Origin: Dactylorhiza incarnata
Lineage: Eukaryota; Streptophyta; Magnoliopsida; Asparagales; Orchidaceae
Assembly: GCA_033032865.1 (NCBI GenBank)
Contig: JAWHQI010000306.1
Location: 1,550,001-1,614,000 of the forward strand
Length of the DNA stretch: 64,000 nucleotides
Reading direction: 5' to 3'
Part shown: positions 10,890 to 21,900 of the stretch, one piece after another
How positions within the stretch are numbered: position 1 is the first letter of the stretch
How the letters are laid out: each line of letters starts with the position of its first letter
Notes under the pieces: model-generated
Told to the model about the DNA's origin: nothing
Database searches by the model: none
Seen by the model: the letters and a program-made list of their open reading frames with translations, nothing else
Translations under genes and position numbers: made by a program

Positions 10890-12596
10890 TCATCTTTTGA
10901 ATTGCAAAAGCTCTTCCTGCATAGCCTGAATCCAGAATGGATCCATGTTAGCCTCTTCAAACCTTTTAGGCTCTACCTGTGATAGAAAACTGAGGAACCA
11001 GGCCTCATTGTGAGCCCTGCTCCTTGTTGTCACACCTTGCTGAACATTCCCTATTATCTGCTCTATGGGATGATCCCTTAGATGTCGGGTAGCTGCAGTC
11101 ATTCTGTTATCATGTTGCTGTGCTGTTTCTGCAGGTTCAGCAGCTTCTTCATCAAGGTTAACTTCTTCCTCTTCTGGGTTGGCAGCATCATAATTTGTTT
11201 TGCTACAGCTGGGAGTGTCTTGTATAGACATCCTTTCCAATTCCTGTTCATTTCCTGTCAAAACAGAAGATCTAGACCAGTCTTTATATATTATGCTGGT
11301 CTCATCAAAAACTACATGCATAGACTCCTCTACAACATGAGTTTTCTTGTTGTATACTCTATAAGCTCTACTATGAGAGTTATAGCCAACAAGAACACCT
11401 ACATTGCATTTCTCTGCAAACTTTGTTAATTGGGATTTACCATTATTTAGAATGTAGCATTTGGAGCCAAAGATCCTAAAACATGAAATTGTAGGTTGTT
11501 TGCCTTTCAGAATTTTATAGGGGGTTATCCCATGAACCTTATTGATAGAGGCTCTATTGAGAACATAACAAGCTGTATTGACTGCCTCAGCCCAGAAATA
11601 TTCTGGGAGTGAGGAATCACTAAGCAGTGTTCTCCCAACTTCCATCAAGGTCCTATTCCTCCTCTCAGCCACACCATTTTGTTGTAGAGTCCTTGGGGAG
11701 AAAAACTCTTGTGTGATACCAAATTCTTGACAAAATCTTGTCATTGCATCATATTGAAATTCTGTGTCATGGTCAGTCCTAGTCCTGACCACAGCACATT
11801 GTAGATCATTCTGAATTGCCTTGACATGATTGATAAAGACATCTAAAGTATCAGATTTCTTCTTAAGGAAGAATACCCATCTATATTTTGAGTGATCATC
11901 AACAATCACCAAAGTATACAACTTCCCACCTAGGCTCTGAATTGGCAAAGGACCAAACAAGTCCATATGCAAGAGATAAAGACATCTTTCAGTGTCTTTG
12001 GAGCCAATACTTTTAAAGGTGGCCCTAGTTTGCTTACCCATTTGGCATGCATGACAGGGACCATCTTTAATACATTTTAAGTTTGGACTATTCCTAACAA
12101 AATTTTTAGATAAAAGTCTATACATTGTCTTGTAGTTAATATGAGCAAGTCTCTTGTGCCATTGAACACAAAGAGACTCATTCTCATTAGCTACAAGACA
12201 CACAGAAGTAAAATAATTACTGCAAATGAAATCTAAGCAATAAACATTTCCACTCCTAGTGCCTGAGAGAATAGTCTCTAAGTCATTTGACTTTTTGATC
12301 AAGCACTTGTCATTGTGGAATTCAATGACATAGCCTAAGTCACATAGTTGACTTATGCTTACTAGGTTGTGCTGCAACCCTTCAACATAAGCTACCCTTG
12401 TGATTGTAACTATGTCATTGGAGATCATACCATAGCCTTTGGTGACTCCTGTTTCACCTCCCCCAAATATAACTTTGGGTCCATTCTTCACAGGCTTGTA
12501 ATCCTGTAGAAGACTCCTAGTTCCTGTCATGTGCCTTGAGCACCCACTGTCCAAGTACCATATTTTGTTGAGACTGGCACTTGAACTTCCCTGCAA
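10890..12596 (-). CDS. Copia-1 pol, protease-integrase part
   Basis: Aspartic protease site LDSGCSRHMTG near the start, GAG-pre-integrase/HHCC zinc finger (H...H then CHACQMGKQ) around residues 155-200, and the integrase core with D in HMDLFGPLP, D in TDHDTEFQ and E in NGVAERRNRT. There is no ATG: the frame opens at TTG directly after TTTCTTTGCAGGG. That string follows the gag stop at 12605 in another frame, so expression may use frameshifting or splicing. Ends at in-frame TGA 10890-10892. Confidence 0.92.
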   Translation of the reverse strand: MQGSSSASLNKIWYLDSGCSRHMTGTRSLLQDYKPVKNGPKVIFGGGETGVTKGYGMISNDIVTITRVAYVEGLQHNLVSISQLCDLGYVIEFHNDKCLIKKSNDLETILSGTRSGNVYCLDFICSNYFTSVCLVANENESLCVQWHKRLAHINYKTMYRLLSKNFVRNSPNLKCIKDGPCHACQMGKQTRATFKSIGSKDTERCLYLLHMDLFGPLPIQSLGGKLYTLVIVDDHSKYRWVFFLKKKSDTLDVFINHVKAIQNDLQCAVVRTRTDHDTEFQYDAMTRFCQEFGITQEFFSPRTLQQNGVAERRNRTLMEVGRTLLSDSSLPEYFWAEAVNTACYVLNRASINKVHGITPYKILKGKQPTISCFRIFGSKCYILNNGKSQLTKFAEKCNVGVLVGYNSHSRAYRVYNKKTHVVEESMHVVFDETSIIYKDWSRSSVLTGNEQELERMSIQDTPSCSKTNYDAANPEEEEVNLDEEAAEPAETAQQHDNRMTAATRHLRDHPIEQIIGNVQQGVTTRSRAHNEAWFLSFLSQVEPKRFEEANMDPFWIQAMQEELLQFKR

Positions 12597-12604
12597 AGAA
12601 AGAT

Positions 12605-14037
12605 TTAGTTATCCTTAGGATCCCAAAAAGCTTTGGGTCCTAAGTGCCTGTTAGTTTGATGAGATACTCTCACACTAGCTACACTCCTAGCAGGAAAGCT
12701 CTTCTTTGCATTAGGTACATTGGGGTTGTACCAACAATCTATGACAAAGTGTCCCACCTTGCCACAGCACCAACAATCATGAATATTGTATCTCCTTTTC
12801 TGAACAGTTTTTTGAATTGGTACAGCACTGTGCACATGTTCAGCAGAAGAGACTGCAGCATTCTTCCTGTCTCTTTCAGCAATAATCTGACTGAAGGATA
12901 ATCTGTGAACAGTCTTGCTGCTCTTTATCCTGATAGCCTCAGCTTGCTTTGGCTTGGCAGCCATACAAGATCTGATGGAATCAGACACTGGGCAGCAGGC
13001 CTTGTCAACAGATTTGACAGCAGTCTTGCTTTTTGCTGAAGCTGATTTGGAAGAGCATGCTTTCATGTTCTTGACTGGAGGTGCTGAGACACCAAACACA
13101 AATGGTCCAGATTGGGTCATTTGTATTTCCTCATGGGGAGCTTTCATTGCACTCAATTCCATGCCTTTTCTATCACTATGGGAAGGAGTATTTTCCTTCC
13201 TATAGGATCTCCCATTCTTCCAGTGACCATAAATGCTTTCATGGTCATACCTGTTGGATGGAAGAAGCACTTTTTGAAAGGTGGTTTGAGGCTTAGCCTT
13301 CTTCTTGCTCTTTACTCCACTCCCTTCTCCTACTTCCATCTTATTGAATCCAAGTCCTCTCCTATTGGTTTGAGAGGAGAAGGTGTCAATAATGGGAAGC
13401 ACGGATTTGGGCTTGGAGAATTGAGCCACCAGGCTCTTCTCTTTCACCAGCTTCTCCTCAAGGTCCTTGATGACCTTGTTCTTCAGGGAAATAGTGCTCA
13501 ATTGAACACTTGTCATACCCTTTAAATGACTTATTTGTCTACTCATCTGGGCCACTAGGGAGGTAGGTCCAGTGTAGTCACATTCAGTCTTCTTAAGGGA
13601 GGCAATTTCCTGGGCTTGCCTCTTGGAAAGCTTCTTGCTATCTTTCAGAGAAATCACAAGAGCATCATACTTGTCAATCAATTGATTGACATCTACCTCA
13701 GCTTCTGAAACACTTCCATCATGTGATGGTTGAGCCTCAGATTCTGGACATGCACCATGATCAGGAAAAGAAGTGGAATGGATTGATACCTGATCATTGT
13801 CAGAACAGTTCTGACAGTCTTCCTCATCAGTGAAGGCCATAAGGCCTATCTGAACACAGTCTTCTTCATCCTCCTCTTCATCACTATCAGAGTGTGAAAG
13901 AGGGGCCCTGATTCCTATCCTATCAGCAGGATAGTTTTCATCCTCCTGAGCAGCAAACAGCCCAATGTAGGCTTTCTCTTCTTCATCTGAATCTGAAGAT
14001 GAAGATGAAGATTCACTCCAGCTCTTGCTTTTCTTGG
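12605..14037 (-). CDS. Copia-1 gag, C-terminal part with coiled coil and second zinc knuckle
   Basis: ATG at 13840 gives 411 codons, but the frame is open upstream to about 14037 with Ser/Asp/Glu-rich text that continues the gag of the preceding frame. Hence a frameshift near 14040 rather than a new gene. It contains a coiled coil (about residues 50-150), a basic Ser/Lys-rich stretch and the knuckle CWCCGKVGHFVIDC near the C-terminus. A second coil-plus-knuckle module is seen in SIRE/Maximus-like gag and also in the element at 40438-41520. Confidence 0.85.
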
Positions 14038-15148
14038 CTAGAAAGGATTTTCTCCCTTCCTCTCCTTCTTGTGATGAGGCTTCTTTTCACCTCTCTCTTT
14101 CCTTTTGACTGGGCAGTCAGCAATGACATGCCCAGGCTTGCTGCAGCAATAGCAAACAATATTATCTGAAGCATGTTTACTAGTTTTAGAGTCATACCTG
14201 TCCCCTTTGGGGTGCTGCGTTTCAGATCTAGAGTGATCCTTCTTGGAGTGTGATGAGGAGGAGGGCTTGCTCTTCCAATGATTCCTCCTCATCATCTTCT
14301 TGAACTGCCTAGAGAAGGCAGCAAATTCTTCATCAGAAGAAGAGCAGTCTGGAGAGCAGCTCTCAGACTTCTCAGATTCAGCAATCCTTCTTGGAGGTGA
14401 CTGCAACCTGCTCTTGCTCTTCTTTGAGCTATCATCTTTTAGAGCAATAGTTCTCTCCTTTGTGTGAGCCTTGGAGGAAATATCCTCCTTCTTTCTTGCA
14501 GTCAATTGCATCTCATATGAGAGCAATTTCCCAAACAGTGTGTGAGTGGGGGTTTCTCCAAGTCTTGCCCCTTCCCTGATTGCACAGATTTTTGTGTCCC
14601 AATCCCTAGTTAGAGATCTAAGGAACTTGTCATTCAGCTCATAATCAGTGAATGCTCTCTCATAGGTTCTTAGTTCATTTACTATCCTAAAGAACCTCTC
14701 ATAGCACAGGGATATGCTTTCCTGGGGCAGCTGCCTAAAGGCTTCATATTCTTGGTTAAGGAGTGATTTTCTATCATCCCTTACTTCAGCTGTCCCTTCC
14801 ATGTATACAACCAATGTGTCCCACATTTCCTTGGCAGTTGTGCAGTGTAAAGTTCTGAAATGTAGTGTCATCAATTGCATTAACAATTATATTCTTGGCC
14901 CTTTTGTCCATAGTGTATAAAGCCATTTCATCATTGGACAGATCAGCAAGTACCTTGAGTACTTTTCTAGTAGGGTCAATAGTGGAGGCTTTCTCAAAGG
15001 TATAAGGTCCATTCTTGATTGTTACATATATCCTTGGGTTTGAGGCTTCCATGAACAGCCTCACCCTTTGCTTCCATATTCCAAAGTTTTCTTTGGAGCA
15101 TATGGGCAACTTCATTGACCCCAACTCCTTCACTCCACTGGAGGCCAT
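14038..15148 (-). pseudogene. Copia-1 gag, N-terminal part (frameshifted)
   Basis: ATG at 15148 begins the gag: MASSGVKELGSMKLP, then FGIWKQRVRLFME, the capsid N-terminus of plant copia gag. A frameshift between about 14886 and 14786 moves coding to the frame that runs to 14038. That frame has the UBN2-like capsid core (ERFFRIVNELRTYERAF) and the knuckle CYCCSKPGHVIADC. The first ATG lies about 65 bp downstream of the PBS. Confidence 0.88.
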
Positions 15149-15212
15149 CTGATTTGAATCAGCAATACCTAATTATGAACTGGTCAGACTGTTAAGTCCT
15201 TCTTGACCAACC

Positions 15213-15226
15213 TCCCTCTGATACCA
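15213..15226 (-). other. Primer-binding site of copia-1 (tRNA-iMet type)
   Basis: The minus strand reads TGGTATCAGAGGGA two bases after the LTR end, matching the 3' end complement of plant initiator tRNA-Met over its first 11 bases. Confidence 0.9.
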
Positions 15227-16004
15227 CTTGAAAGAATATAGGTATGCTAACTAATTCACCTAGAGGGGGATTGAATATGTCTTTTGAATTTTACTTGATT
15301 ATTATGGACGGTTAGAACTATTCTAAGCAGAAAATCAAGCAACACAGAAAACACTCATGCATGTATAGAGGTTCCTCAAGACAGGGTGTCTTGAGTAGTC
15401 CTCTTTCCCCCTTCACCTTTCTAACAATGTGTTAGACAAGGCCAACTCCTCCAAACTCGGCTCAAAGAGCTTACAACTCAAATCCTCAGGATCTCTCAGG
15501 TTTTCCAAACCCTACCTCAGGCTCAGCAACCCTACAACTCAGATCAGCTCCTGATCCTACAGCTCAGACCTCAGCAGGTCCTACAACTCAGACCACAACA
15601 GGTCCTACCTCAGGCTAAATATCCCTACCTCAGATCAGCTCCTGATCCAACAGCTCAGACCTCAGCAGGTCCTACAACTCAGAGAATTCCTCCTCCTACA
15701 GCTCAAGCAAAATGCCCTACAGAAAAATGGTTTAGAAATATTCTACAGCAGAGGTACTCTCATGTAGATCCTGCACAGCTTGTGCTTCCTGTAGCTGAAG
15801 ATGTTGATTACAGCCACAACTTGATCTTCCTCTTCAATAGAGTGATGGAAGATCACCTTGACCCTTCTGGTGGAGGAGCTATCTTCTTCTCTCTTATTCT
15901 TCTTCTCTTTCAGTGGCAGGAAGAAAGTCGAGAGCAGCAGTCGTTAATGGCGAATCGAGATTTTGCACGCAATCGGTCGGGGCTTTGAAAAGCCCTAACA
16001 CTTT

Positions 16005-16013
16005 CTTTTATAC
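16005..16013 (-). promoter_or_regulatory. TATA box of copia-1 5' LTR
   Basis: GTATAAAAG on the minus strand. The palindrome array lies directly upstream, at 16139-16560, in U3. Confidence 0.6.
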
Positions 16014-16138
16014 TTCTTTTATCTTCACCGGCTCTAATTTGATCTCCCAAGAAGTATGGGAGAGATCGGTGGTCCCCTGTAGCTTTTCTGCAACTTGCCC
16101 TAGCCGCAGGTCCCGCCGCCCTACTTGTCTGTAGAGAA

Positions 16139-16560
16139 GGTCTGCGTTCGACGAACCCGCTTCACTCTGCGTTCGACGAACGACACTCTGCGTTCGACGA
16201 ACAGGCCAAGCTCTCAGCTGCTTCTTCCTTTCTGTCTGCGTTCGACGAACTGCCTTCTGAGTTCGACGAACATGCCAGAACTCATCTGATTCTTCTATCT
16301 CATCTCAGCGGTCGACGAACTGTATTCTGCGTTCGACGAACACGCTCTTTGCTTTCTCAGCGGCTCCTTCCCTTGTCTCATCTCAGCGGTCGACGAACTT
16401 TGTTCTGCGTTCGACGAACGGCACTCTGCATTCGACGAACACGTCTTTTGTGTCTTCTCAGCGGCTCCTTCTCTGGTCTCGTCTCAGCGGTCGACGAACT
16501 GAGCCCTGAGTTCGACGAACGGCACTCTGCGTTCGACGAACACGCTGATTCTCAGCGTTT
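16139..16560 (-). repeat. CG-palindrome array in U3 of copia-1 5' LTR
   Basis: Same CTGCGTTCGACGAAC family as 7783-8310 but with several copies fewer, so copy number has changed since insertion. Confidence 0.85.
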
Positions 16561-16841
16561 GATGAACTTATCAGCTGAGACACCTTCTTCTCAGCGGATC
16601 TGCTGAGACGGCTCCTCGTCTCAGCGGTTTTGACCCTTCGTCTCAGCGGTTCTGCTGAGACAAATCTTCATCTCCTTGTAGATGATTTCTCCACATCTAA
16701 GGGCATGTTTGGCCCTTTCTTTTGAGTCACCTGTACCTGTATATACTACACAAGTATAGCTTTATCAAATACAATATGTCCTTAGTATTGAGAGTGGTGC
16801 CTCTTCAAATCAAGGTAATATTGAGGGCAATATTCCCAACA

Positions 16842-17594
16842 GGAGCTTCCCGCAAGGGGAGCCTCCATCAGATCTATCGAAGGAGCGTCGCTTCGACCTC
16901 GCAGGCACCGCCCCCGCTGGAGGAGATCACCTTCTCCGAAGAAGACATGCTGGGGAATGAGAATCCCTTTCATGATGCCCTCGTAATCCAAGCCGTCGTT
17001 GAAGACTTTACCGTTGATCGAATTCTGATCGATAACGGTAGTTCCGTAAACGTCATCTTCAAGGAGACGTTTGACGGGCTGGGCGTCGGCGCAGAAAGAG
17101 TCCGGGCGCCGGATGGTCCCCTCTTTGGCTTCTCTGGAGAGAAGAAAGAGGTAGAGGGAGGCGTAGATCTCCTTGTAACACTCGGTGGCACCCCTCTCCA
17201 GTGCCATTTCGTCATCGTTGACGCCCCGAGTTGCTACAAGGCCATCTTCGGGAGGCCACTTCTCAACACCTTCAAGGCCGTCCCATCCTCCTACCATCAA
17301 TGCCTCAAGTACTGCCAAGGGGACGTCCAGGTGAGGATCAGGAGCGATCCAAGAGCCTCCCGCGAGTGCTACCTTAGCTCGGTTAGCACCATCAGCTGGA
17401 TGGCTGACGCGGAGGAGTTCGAAAGGGTAACAGGAGGTACGGCCCGGCTGGAGGCGTCAGAGGAGGTAGAAGAAATCGAGGTACTCTCCGCGGCAGGAGT
17501 ACCTGGGTTGCTGAAGATAGGAGGATCGCTGAAGGTCAACGAGAAGATGGAGATGGCGACGTGCCTACAGGAAAACGTCGACATCTTTGCCTAG
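16842..17594 (+). pseudogene. Tat gypsy gag end and aspartic protease
   Basis: Directly after the copia LTR the gypsy reading frame resumes in the phase left at 6751. The protease has the DNGSSVNVI site (Tat elements commonly show DNG where other gypsy proteases have DTG) at about 17032-17058, followed by FGRPLLNTFKA. The frame ends at TAG 17592-17594, where IFA is expected to be followed by Trp, so TGG to TAG is a likely nonsense change. The open frame extending back to 16722 is copia LTR, not gene. Confidence 0.88.
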
Positions 17595-17606
17595 AGTGCT
17601 GCTGAG

Positions 17607-18164
17607 ATGCCCGGGATCGACCCAGAGGTTGCTTGTCACCACCTCAATCTCGACCCCGCGGTGAAGCCCGTCCGCCAGAAGAAGAGGTCAAGTGCCACCG
17701 TGTTGGCCGGACCTATCCGTGAAGAGGTGAAGAAGCTGCTGGATGCGGGTTTTGTGTCAGAGATCCAGTACCCAGGCTGGGTCTCAAATGTTGTAATGGT
17801 AAAGAAAGCTGTGGGCAGCTGGAGGATGTGTGTAGACTTCTCGTTATTAAATAAAAGCTGCCCGAAGGATTGTTATCCCTTGCCTCGAATCGACGCACTG
17901 GTTGATTCAGCCGTCGGTTTCCCTGTGATGAGCTTCCTTGACGCGTTTTCAGGATACCACCAGATACGGATGTATCCCCCCGATTGCCGCGATGTTTCCT
18001 TCATCACTGGAGATGGCTGCTATAGCTACAAAATGATGCCCTTCGGGCTAAAAAATGCAGGAGCAACCTACCAGCGGATGATGGACCTCGTCTTCAAAGA
18101 ACAGAAAGGGAGGAACCTGGAGGTATACGTGGACGACCTCTTGATCAAAAGCAAGAGCGTCTGA
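17607..18164 (+). CDS. Tat gypsy reverse transcriptase, fingers-palm
   Basis: RVT_1 domain: PGIDPEVACHHL at the start, FLDAFSGYHQI (catalytic Asp), MPFGLKNAGATYQR and YVDDLLIKSK. Same frame as the protease, joined across the TAG at 17592. TGA at 18162-18164 interrupts it just after YVDD. Confidence 0.92.
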   Translation: MPGIDPEVACHHLNLDPAVKPVRQKKRSSATVLAGPIREEVKKLLDAGFVSEIQYPGWVSNVVMVKKAVGSWRMCVDFSLLNKSCPKDCYPLPRIDALVDSAVGFPVMSFLDAFSGYHQIRMYPPDCRDVSFITGDGCYSYKMMPFGLKNAGATYQRMMDLVFKEQKGRNLEVYVDDLLIKSKSV

Positions 18165-18938
18165 GAGCATATAGCGAATTTGGTGGAGACCTTTGCAACG
18201 CTAAGGAAGTTCAAGATGAGGTTCAATCTGGCAAAATGCGTGTTCGGAGCCGGAAGAGGAAAGTTTTTGGGGCATCTCATCACTCCGGGAGGAGTTGAGC
18301 CGAATCCTGACAAGGTCAAGGCAATCCTAGAGATGGCCTCGCCGAAGACCATGAAAGAAGTCCAAAGGCTGACAGGAAGGTTGACAGGTCTTAGCCGCTT
18401 CCTGTCCAAGGCAGGAGAGAAGTGCTCTCCCTTTTTCAAGACGCTCCGCAAGAGCGAGAACTTCGCATGGACCGACGAGTGCGAGAAGGCGATCGGTAGG
18501 CTGAAGGAGCAGTTGACTCAGACACCTCTCCTTCAGAGCCCGAAAGAAGGCGAAGACCTACTCATCTACTTGGGAGTAGGGGTGGAAGCAGTAAGTTCCG
18601 TGCTGGTCCGTGAAGAAGGAAGGATGCATCTCCCCATTTATTATGTTAGCCAGGTGCTCAAGAAGGCGGAGTTGAAGTATCCAATCTTAGAGAAGCTTGC
18701 CTTCGCCTTGGTGGTGTCGGCGCGAAAGCTCCGACCTTATTTTCAAGCTCACTCCATCCGAGTCGTGACTGACCATCCTCTCCGAAATATCCTGGAAGGG
18801 GTGGAGCATTCCGGGAGGCTGGCGAAGTGGTCGGTAGAACTCAGCGAGTTCGATATTTCCTTCTCACCCCGGGTGGCGATCAAAACACAGGCGGTAGCGG
18901 ATTTTTTAGCCGACTTCTCAGTAGAGGCGGAGCCATGA
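18165..18938 (+). CDS. Tat gypsy RT thumb/connection and RNase H
   Basis: Continues the same frame after TGA 18162. FNLAKCVFG and FLGHLITPGGVE mark the RT end; then the gypsy RNase H (LLIYLGVGVEAVSSVL, YYVSQVL, VVTDHPL). An in-frame TGA at 18936-18938 ends this segment. The ATG track start at 18228 or nearby is not biologically meaningful; this is part of a polyprotein. Confidence 0.9.
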   Translation, partial: EHIANLVETFATLRKFKMRFNLAKCVFGAGRGKFLGHLITPGGVEPNPDKVKAILEMASPKTMKEVQRLTGRLTGLSRFLSKAGEKCSPFFKTLRKSENFAWTDECEKAIGRLKEQLTQTPLLQSPKEGEDLLIYLGVGVEAVSSVLVREEGRMHLPIYYVSQVLKKAELKYPILEKLAFALVVSARKLRPYFQAHSIRVVTDHPLRNILEGVEHSGRLAKWSVELSEFDISFSPRVAIKTQAVADFLADFSVEAEP

Positions 18939-20672
18939 GAGGAGGCTTCTACTCCCATCCCCTGGAAGATGTTCGTGGACGGAGCCTCAGGCAAGAGCTC
19001 TGTGGGGGTGGGCATCGTTCTTGTCAGCCCATAGGGAACTAGGATCGAGCAAGCCGTCGAGATCCTCTTCCCCGTCACGAACAATCAGGCGGAATACGAG
19101 GCCATCGTAGCAGGCTTGCGCCTCGCAAAGGAGCTGGGCATCCAAGACGCCATGGCTTTCACCGATTCATTGGTGGTCGCGTCTCAGATTCGGGGAGAGT
19201 TCGAAGTACGCGACACCATTCTACAAAAGTACCTCGTAAAGGTGAAAATATTGATTGGAGGCTTCCAATCCTTCTTCGCCGAGCACGTACCGAGAGAGGA
19301 GAACTCAGCTGCGTATCGTCTGGCCAAATACGGGCCAAGAGCAGGAGGGACCATCACGGAGCTATTTCGACCATCCATTGCGGAAGGAGAGATGATGGAG
19401 ATCGATCAACGCCCCTCGTGGAGGGATCCATTCGTGGCGTTTCTGAACACCGGGCAGCTTCCTGCGGAGGAAGGGGACCAAAGAAAGTTTCGGTACAAGG
19501 CGACATACTACTTATTGCAAGATGGGGAGCTCTATCGCAAGACCATCTCGGGCCCTCTGGCTAGACGTGTCTCTGAAAATGAAGTACCTCGAGTGTTGGA
19601 GGAAATCCACTCGGGAGAGTGCGGAAGCCATTCTGGGACTCGCACTTTGGAACAAAGGATCTTGAGGCACGGCTACTTCTGGCCCACTATCCGCAAGGAT
19701 GCGGAGGCCTTCTCAAAAAAGTGCCAGAAGTGTCAGCTGTTCGCCCTCCTTCGATTGCAGCCGGCCCAGCAACTTCGTTCGATCACCGCCCCGAGGCCGT
19801 TCGCTATCTGGGGAATGGATTTGATAGGCCCCTTTCCTTCGGCTAGCGGCCAGAGAAAGTTCATTCTCGTCATGATCGACTATTTCTCCAAGTGGATTGA
19901 GGCCAAAGCTCTGGCCAAGACCACCTCTCAAGTCGTGAAGAACTTCATCTGGGGAGAAATCGTCTGCAGATTCGGAATTCCTCTCGCCATCATCACAGAC
20001 AACGGTCCTCAGTTCGCGAGTTTGGAGCTGGAGGATTTTTGCAGACAGCTCGGAACTGATCTCCGGTTCGCGTCGGTACATCATCCCAGGAGCAATGGAC
20101 AAGTGGAGGCCGCCAACAAGCTGATCAGCAACTTACTCAAGAAGAAAGTCGAGAACCTAAGAGGTAATTGGGCGGAGCAGCTCCCCTCGGTATTGTGGGC
20201 TTTGAGTACCACTCCTAGCTCAGTCACAGGGGAAACCCCGTTCAAACTCTCTCACGGGTCCGAAGCTCTCATTCCAGTAGAGTTCGAGGTCAGAAGTCCT
20301 AGGGTGATTGCAGCAGAAGATGGAGACGAAGAATGGAGACTGGAGAATGAGGAAGCCCAGAAGCTGTCCCTCAACGACATTGAAGAGCTCCGAGATCTAG
20401 CCTCGGCTCGGCAAGAGGAGATCAAGCGTCGCATGGCGAGACACTTCGACAAGCACGTTCGTCTCAAGCACTTCCAAGCAGGTGATCTAGTCCTGAAGAA
20501 AGTGGACGCAGCCGGGAGATCGGTAGTCTTTGGTCAGCTCAACCCTAATTGGGAGGGACCTTTCATCATCCACGAATCACTAGCAACAGGAGGATATCGC
20601 TTACAGAATCACGAAGGGGAGCTATTGGGGAATACATGGAGCGGCGATGACCTGAAAAGGTTTTATCCCTAG
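18939..20672 (+). CDS. Tat gypsy archaeal-type RNase H and integrase
   Basis: The first part (WKMFVDGASGKSSVGVG, then NNQAEYEAIVAGL, AFTDSLVVASQ) is a second RNase H of archaeal type, as in the Tat clade. TAG at 19032-19034 breaks it in frame. From about 19560: HHCC zinc finger (HSGTRT...CQKCQ), integrase core with D (WGMDLIGPF), D (ITDNGPQF) and E (NGQVEAANK). A C-terminal domain ends DDLKRFYP with a stop at 20670-20672. There is no chromodomain, consistent with a non-chromovirus. Confidence 0.93.
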
Positions 20673-20689
20673 GCAGGGACGTATACCTA

Positions 20690-21900
20690 TTGTATATCGA
20701 CCTCTAAACGAGCTTGAATGGGTTAAAATTGTTCTCCATTGGATTTCGGGCTCCTATCTCATTATGAAAAGGTATTGTGGGTGAAAATCTGACAACCGGA
20801 TCAAAAGTTACAAATGTTTGAAGTTTAGGTCTCCTTTCGAGCTAAATACCTAATTAACAACCCGGCTGTATATTGACAACTAAACAAACTAGAATGGATA
20901 AAATTTGTTCTCCATTGGATGTAGGGCTCCGAGCTCATTCCAAAAAGGTGTTGTGCGCAAAAATCGGACAACCAGATCAAAAGTTATGGCTGTTACAGTT
21001 TATGTGTCAAGAGGAGCAAAATTCCTCATTACCATTGCAACCGGCTGTATATTGACCTCTAAAATGAGCTGGAATGGTTTAAAATTGTGCTCCATTGGAT
21101 GTATGCCTCCGAGCATATTCCGTAAAGGTTTTGTGGGCAACAATCAAACATACAAATCAAAAGTTATGACTGTTAGAAGTTTAGATGTAATTTGGAGATA
21201 AATTTCGCATTACCGCTGCAACCGCCTATATATCGACAACTAAATCAACTGGAATGGGTAAATCTTGTGCTCCAATGAATGTAGTGCTCCGAGCTCATTC
21301 CAAAAAGGTGTTGTGGGGTAAAATCAGACAACCAGATCAAAAGTTATTGCTGTTTAAAGTTTGAGTGTCATTTGATGCTAAATCTCTCACTTTCGCTACA
21401 AACCGCATCTAAAATTCTTTCATTTTGAAATTTATGTGTCATTTCGATCTAAATCTCGTATTACCAGTATAACCCATTGTATATCGACCTCTAAATGAGG
21501 TTGAATGGGTTAAAATGGTTCTCCATTGGATTTCAGGCTCCTATCTCATTATGAAAAGGTGTAATTTGGAGCTAAATTTCGCATTAACGCTGCAACCGGC
21601 TATATTTCGACAACTAAAGAACTGGAATAGGTAAAACTTGTGCTCCAATGAATGTAGTGCTCCAACCTCATTCTGAAAAGGTGTTGTGGGGTAAAATCAG
21701 ACAACCGGATCAAAAGTTATTGCTGTTTAAAGTTTAAGTGTCATTTGGAGCTAAATCTCTCACTTTCGCTACAAACCGCATCTAAAATTCTTTTATTTTG
21801 AAATTTATGTGTCATTTAGAGCAAAATCTCGCATTAACAGTAGAACCCACTGTATATCGACCTCTAAACGAGCTTGAATGAGTTTAAATCGATCTCCATT
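20690..21900 (+). repeat. Divergent ~177-bp tandem repeat in Tat 3' region
   Basis: Seven landmarks of the type GTATATCGACCTCTAAA...GGAATGGGTTAAA begin at about 20691, 20867, 21044, 21225, 21477, 21600 and 21849. The first three spacings are 176-181 bp; later units have rearranged (252, 123, 249). Non-coding, directly after integrase. Tandem repeats in the 3' region are a known trait of Tat/Ogre elements and can seed satellites. Confidence 0.85.

Larger units (their letters stand above)
6752..16841 (-). mobile_element. SIRE/Maximus-like Ty1/copia element, full-length, minus strand
   Basis: Both LTRs (6752-8578 and 15229-16841), PBS, gag with two CCHC knuckles and a coiled-coil region, and protease-integrase-RT-RNase H in copia order are present. 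It is inserted into the Tat gypsy element between the gag knuckle and protease. Gag has two frameshifts and pol one in-frame stop, so it is dead but comparatively young. No accessory ORF lies between pol and the 3' LTR, unlike the related element at 39058. Order of insertion: this is the innermost, most recent layer of the left nest. Confidence 0.93.
15229..16841 (-). repeat. 5' LTR of copia-1 (right copy)
   Basis: Same ends as the left LTR; plus strand TGAAAGAATATAG to TTCCCAACA. Contains the TATA at 16005-16013 (minus) and a shorter palindrome array at 16139-16560. Transcription of the element starts here and runs leftwards. Confidence 0.92.
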
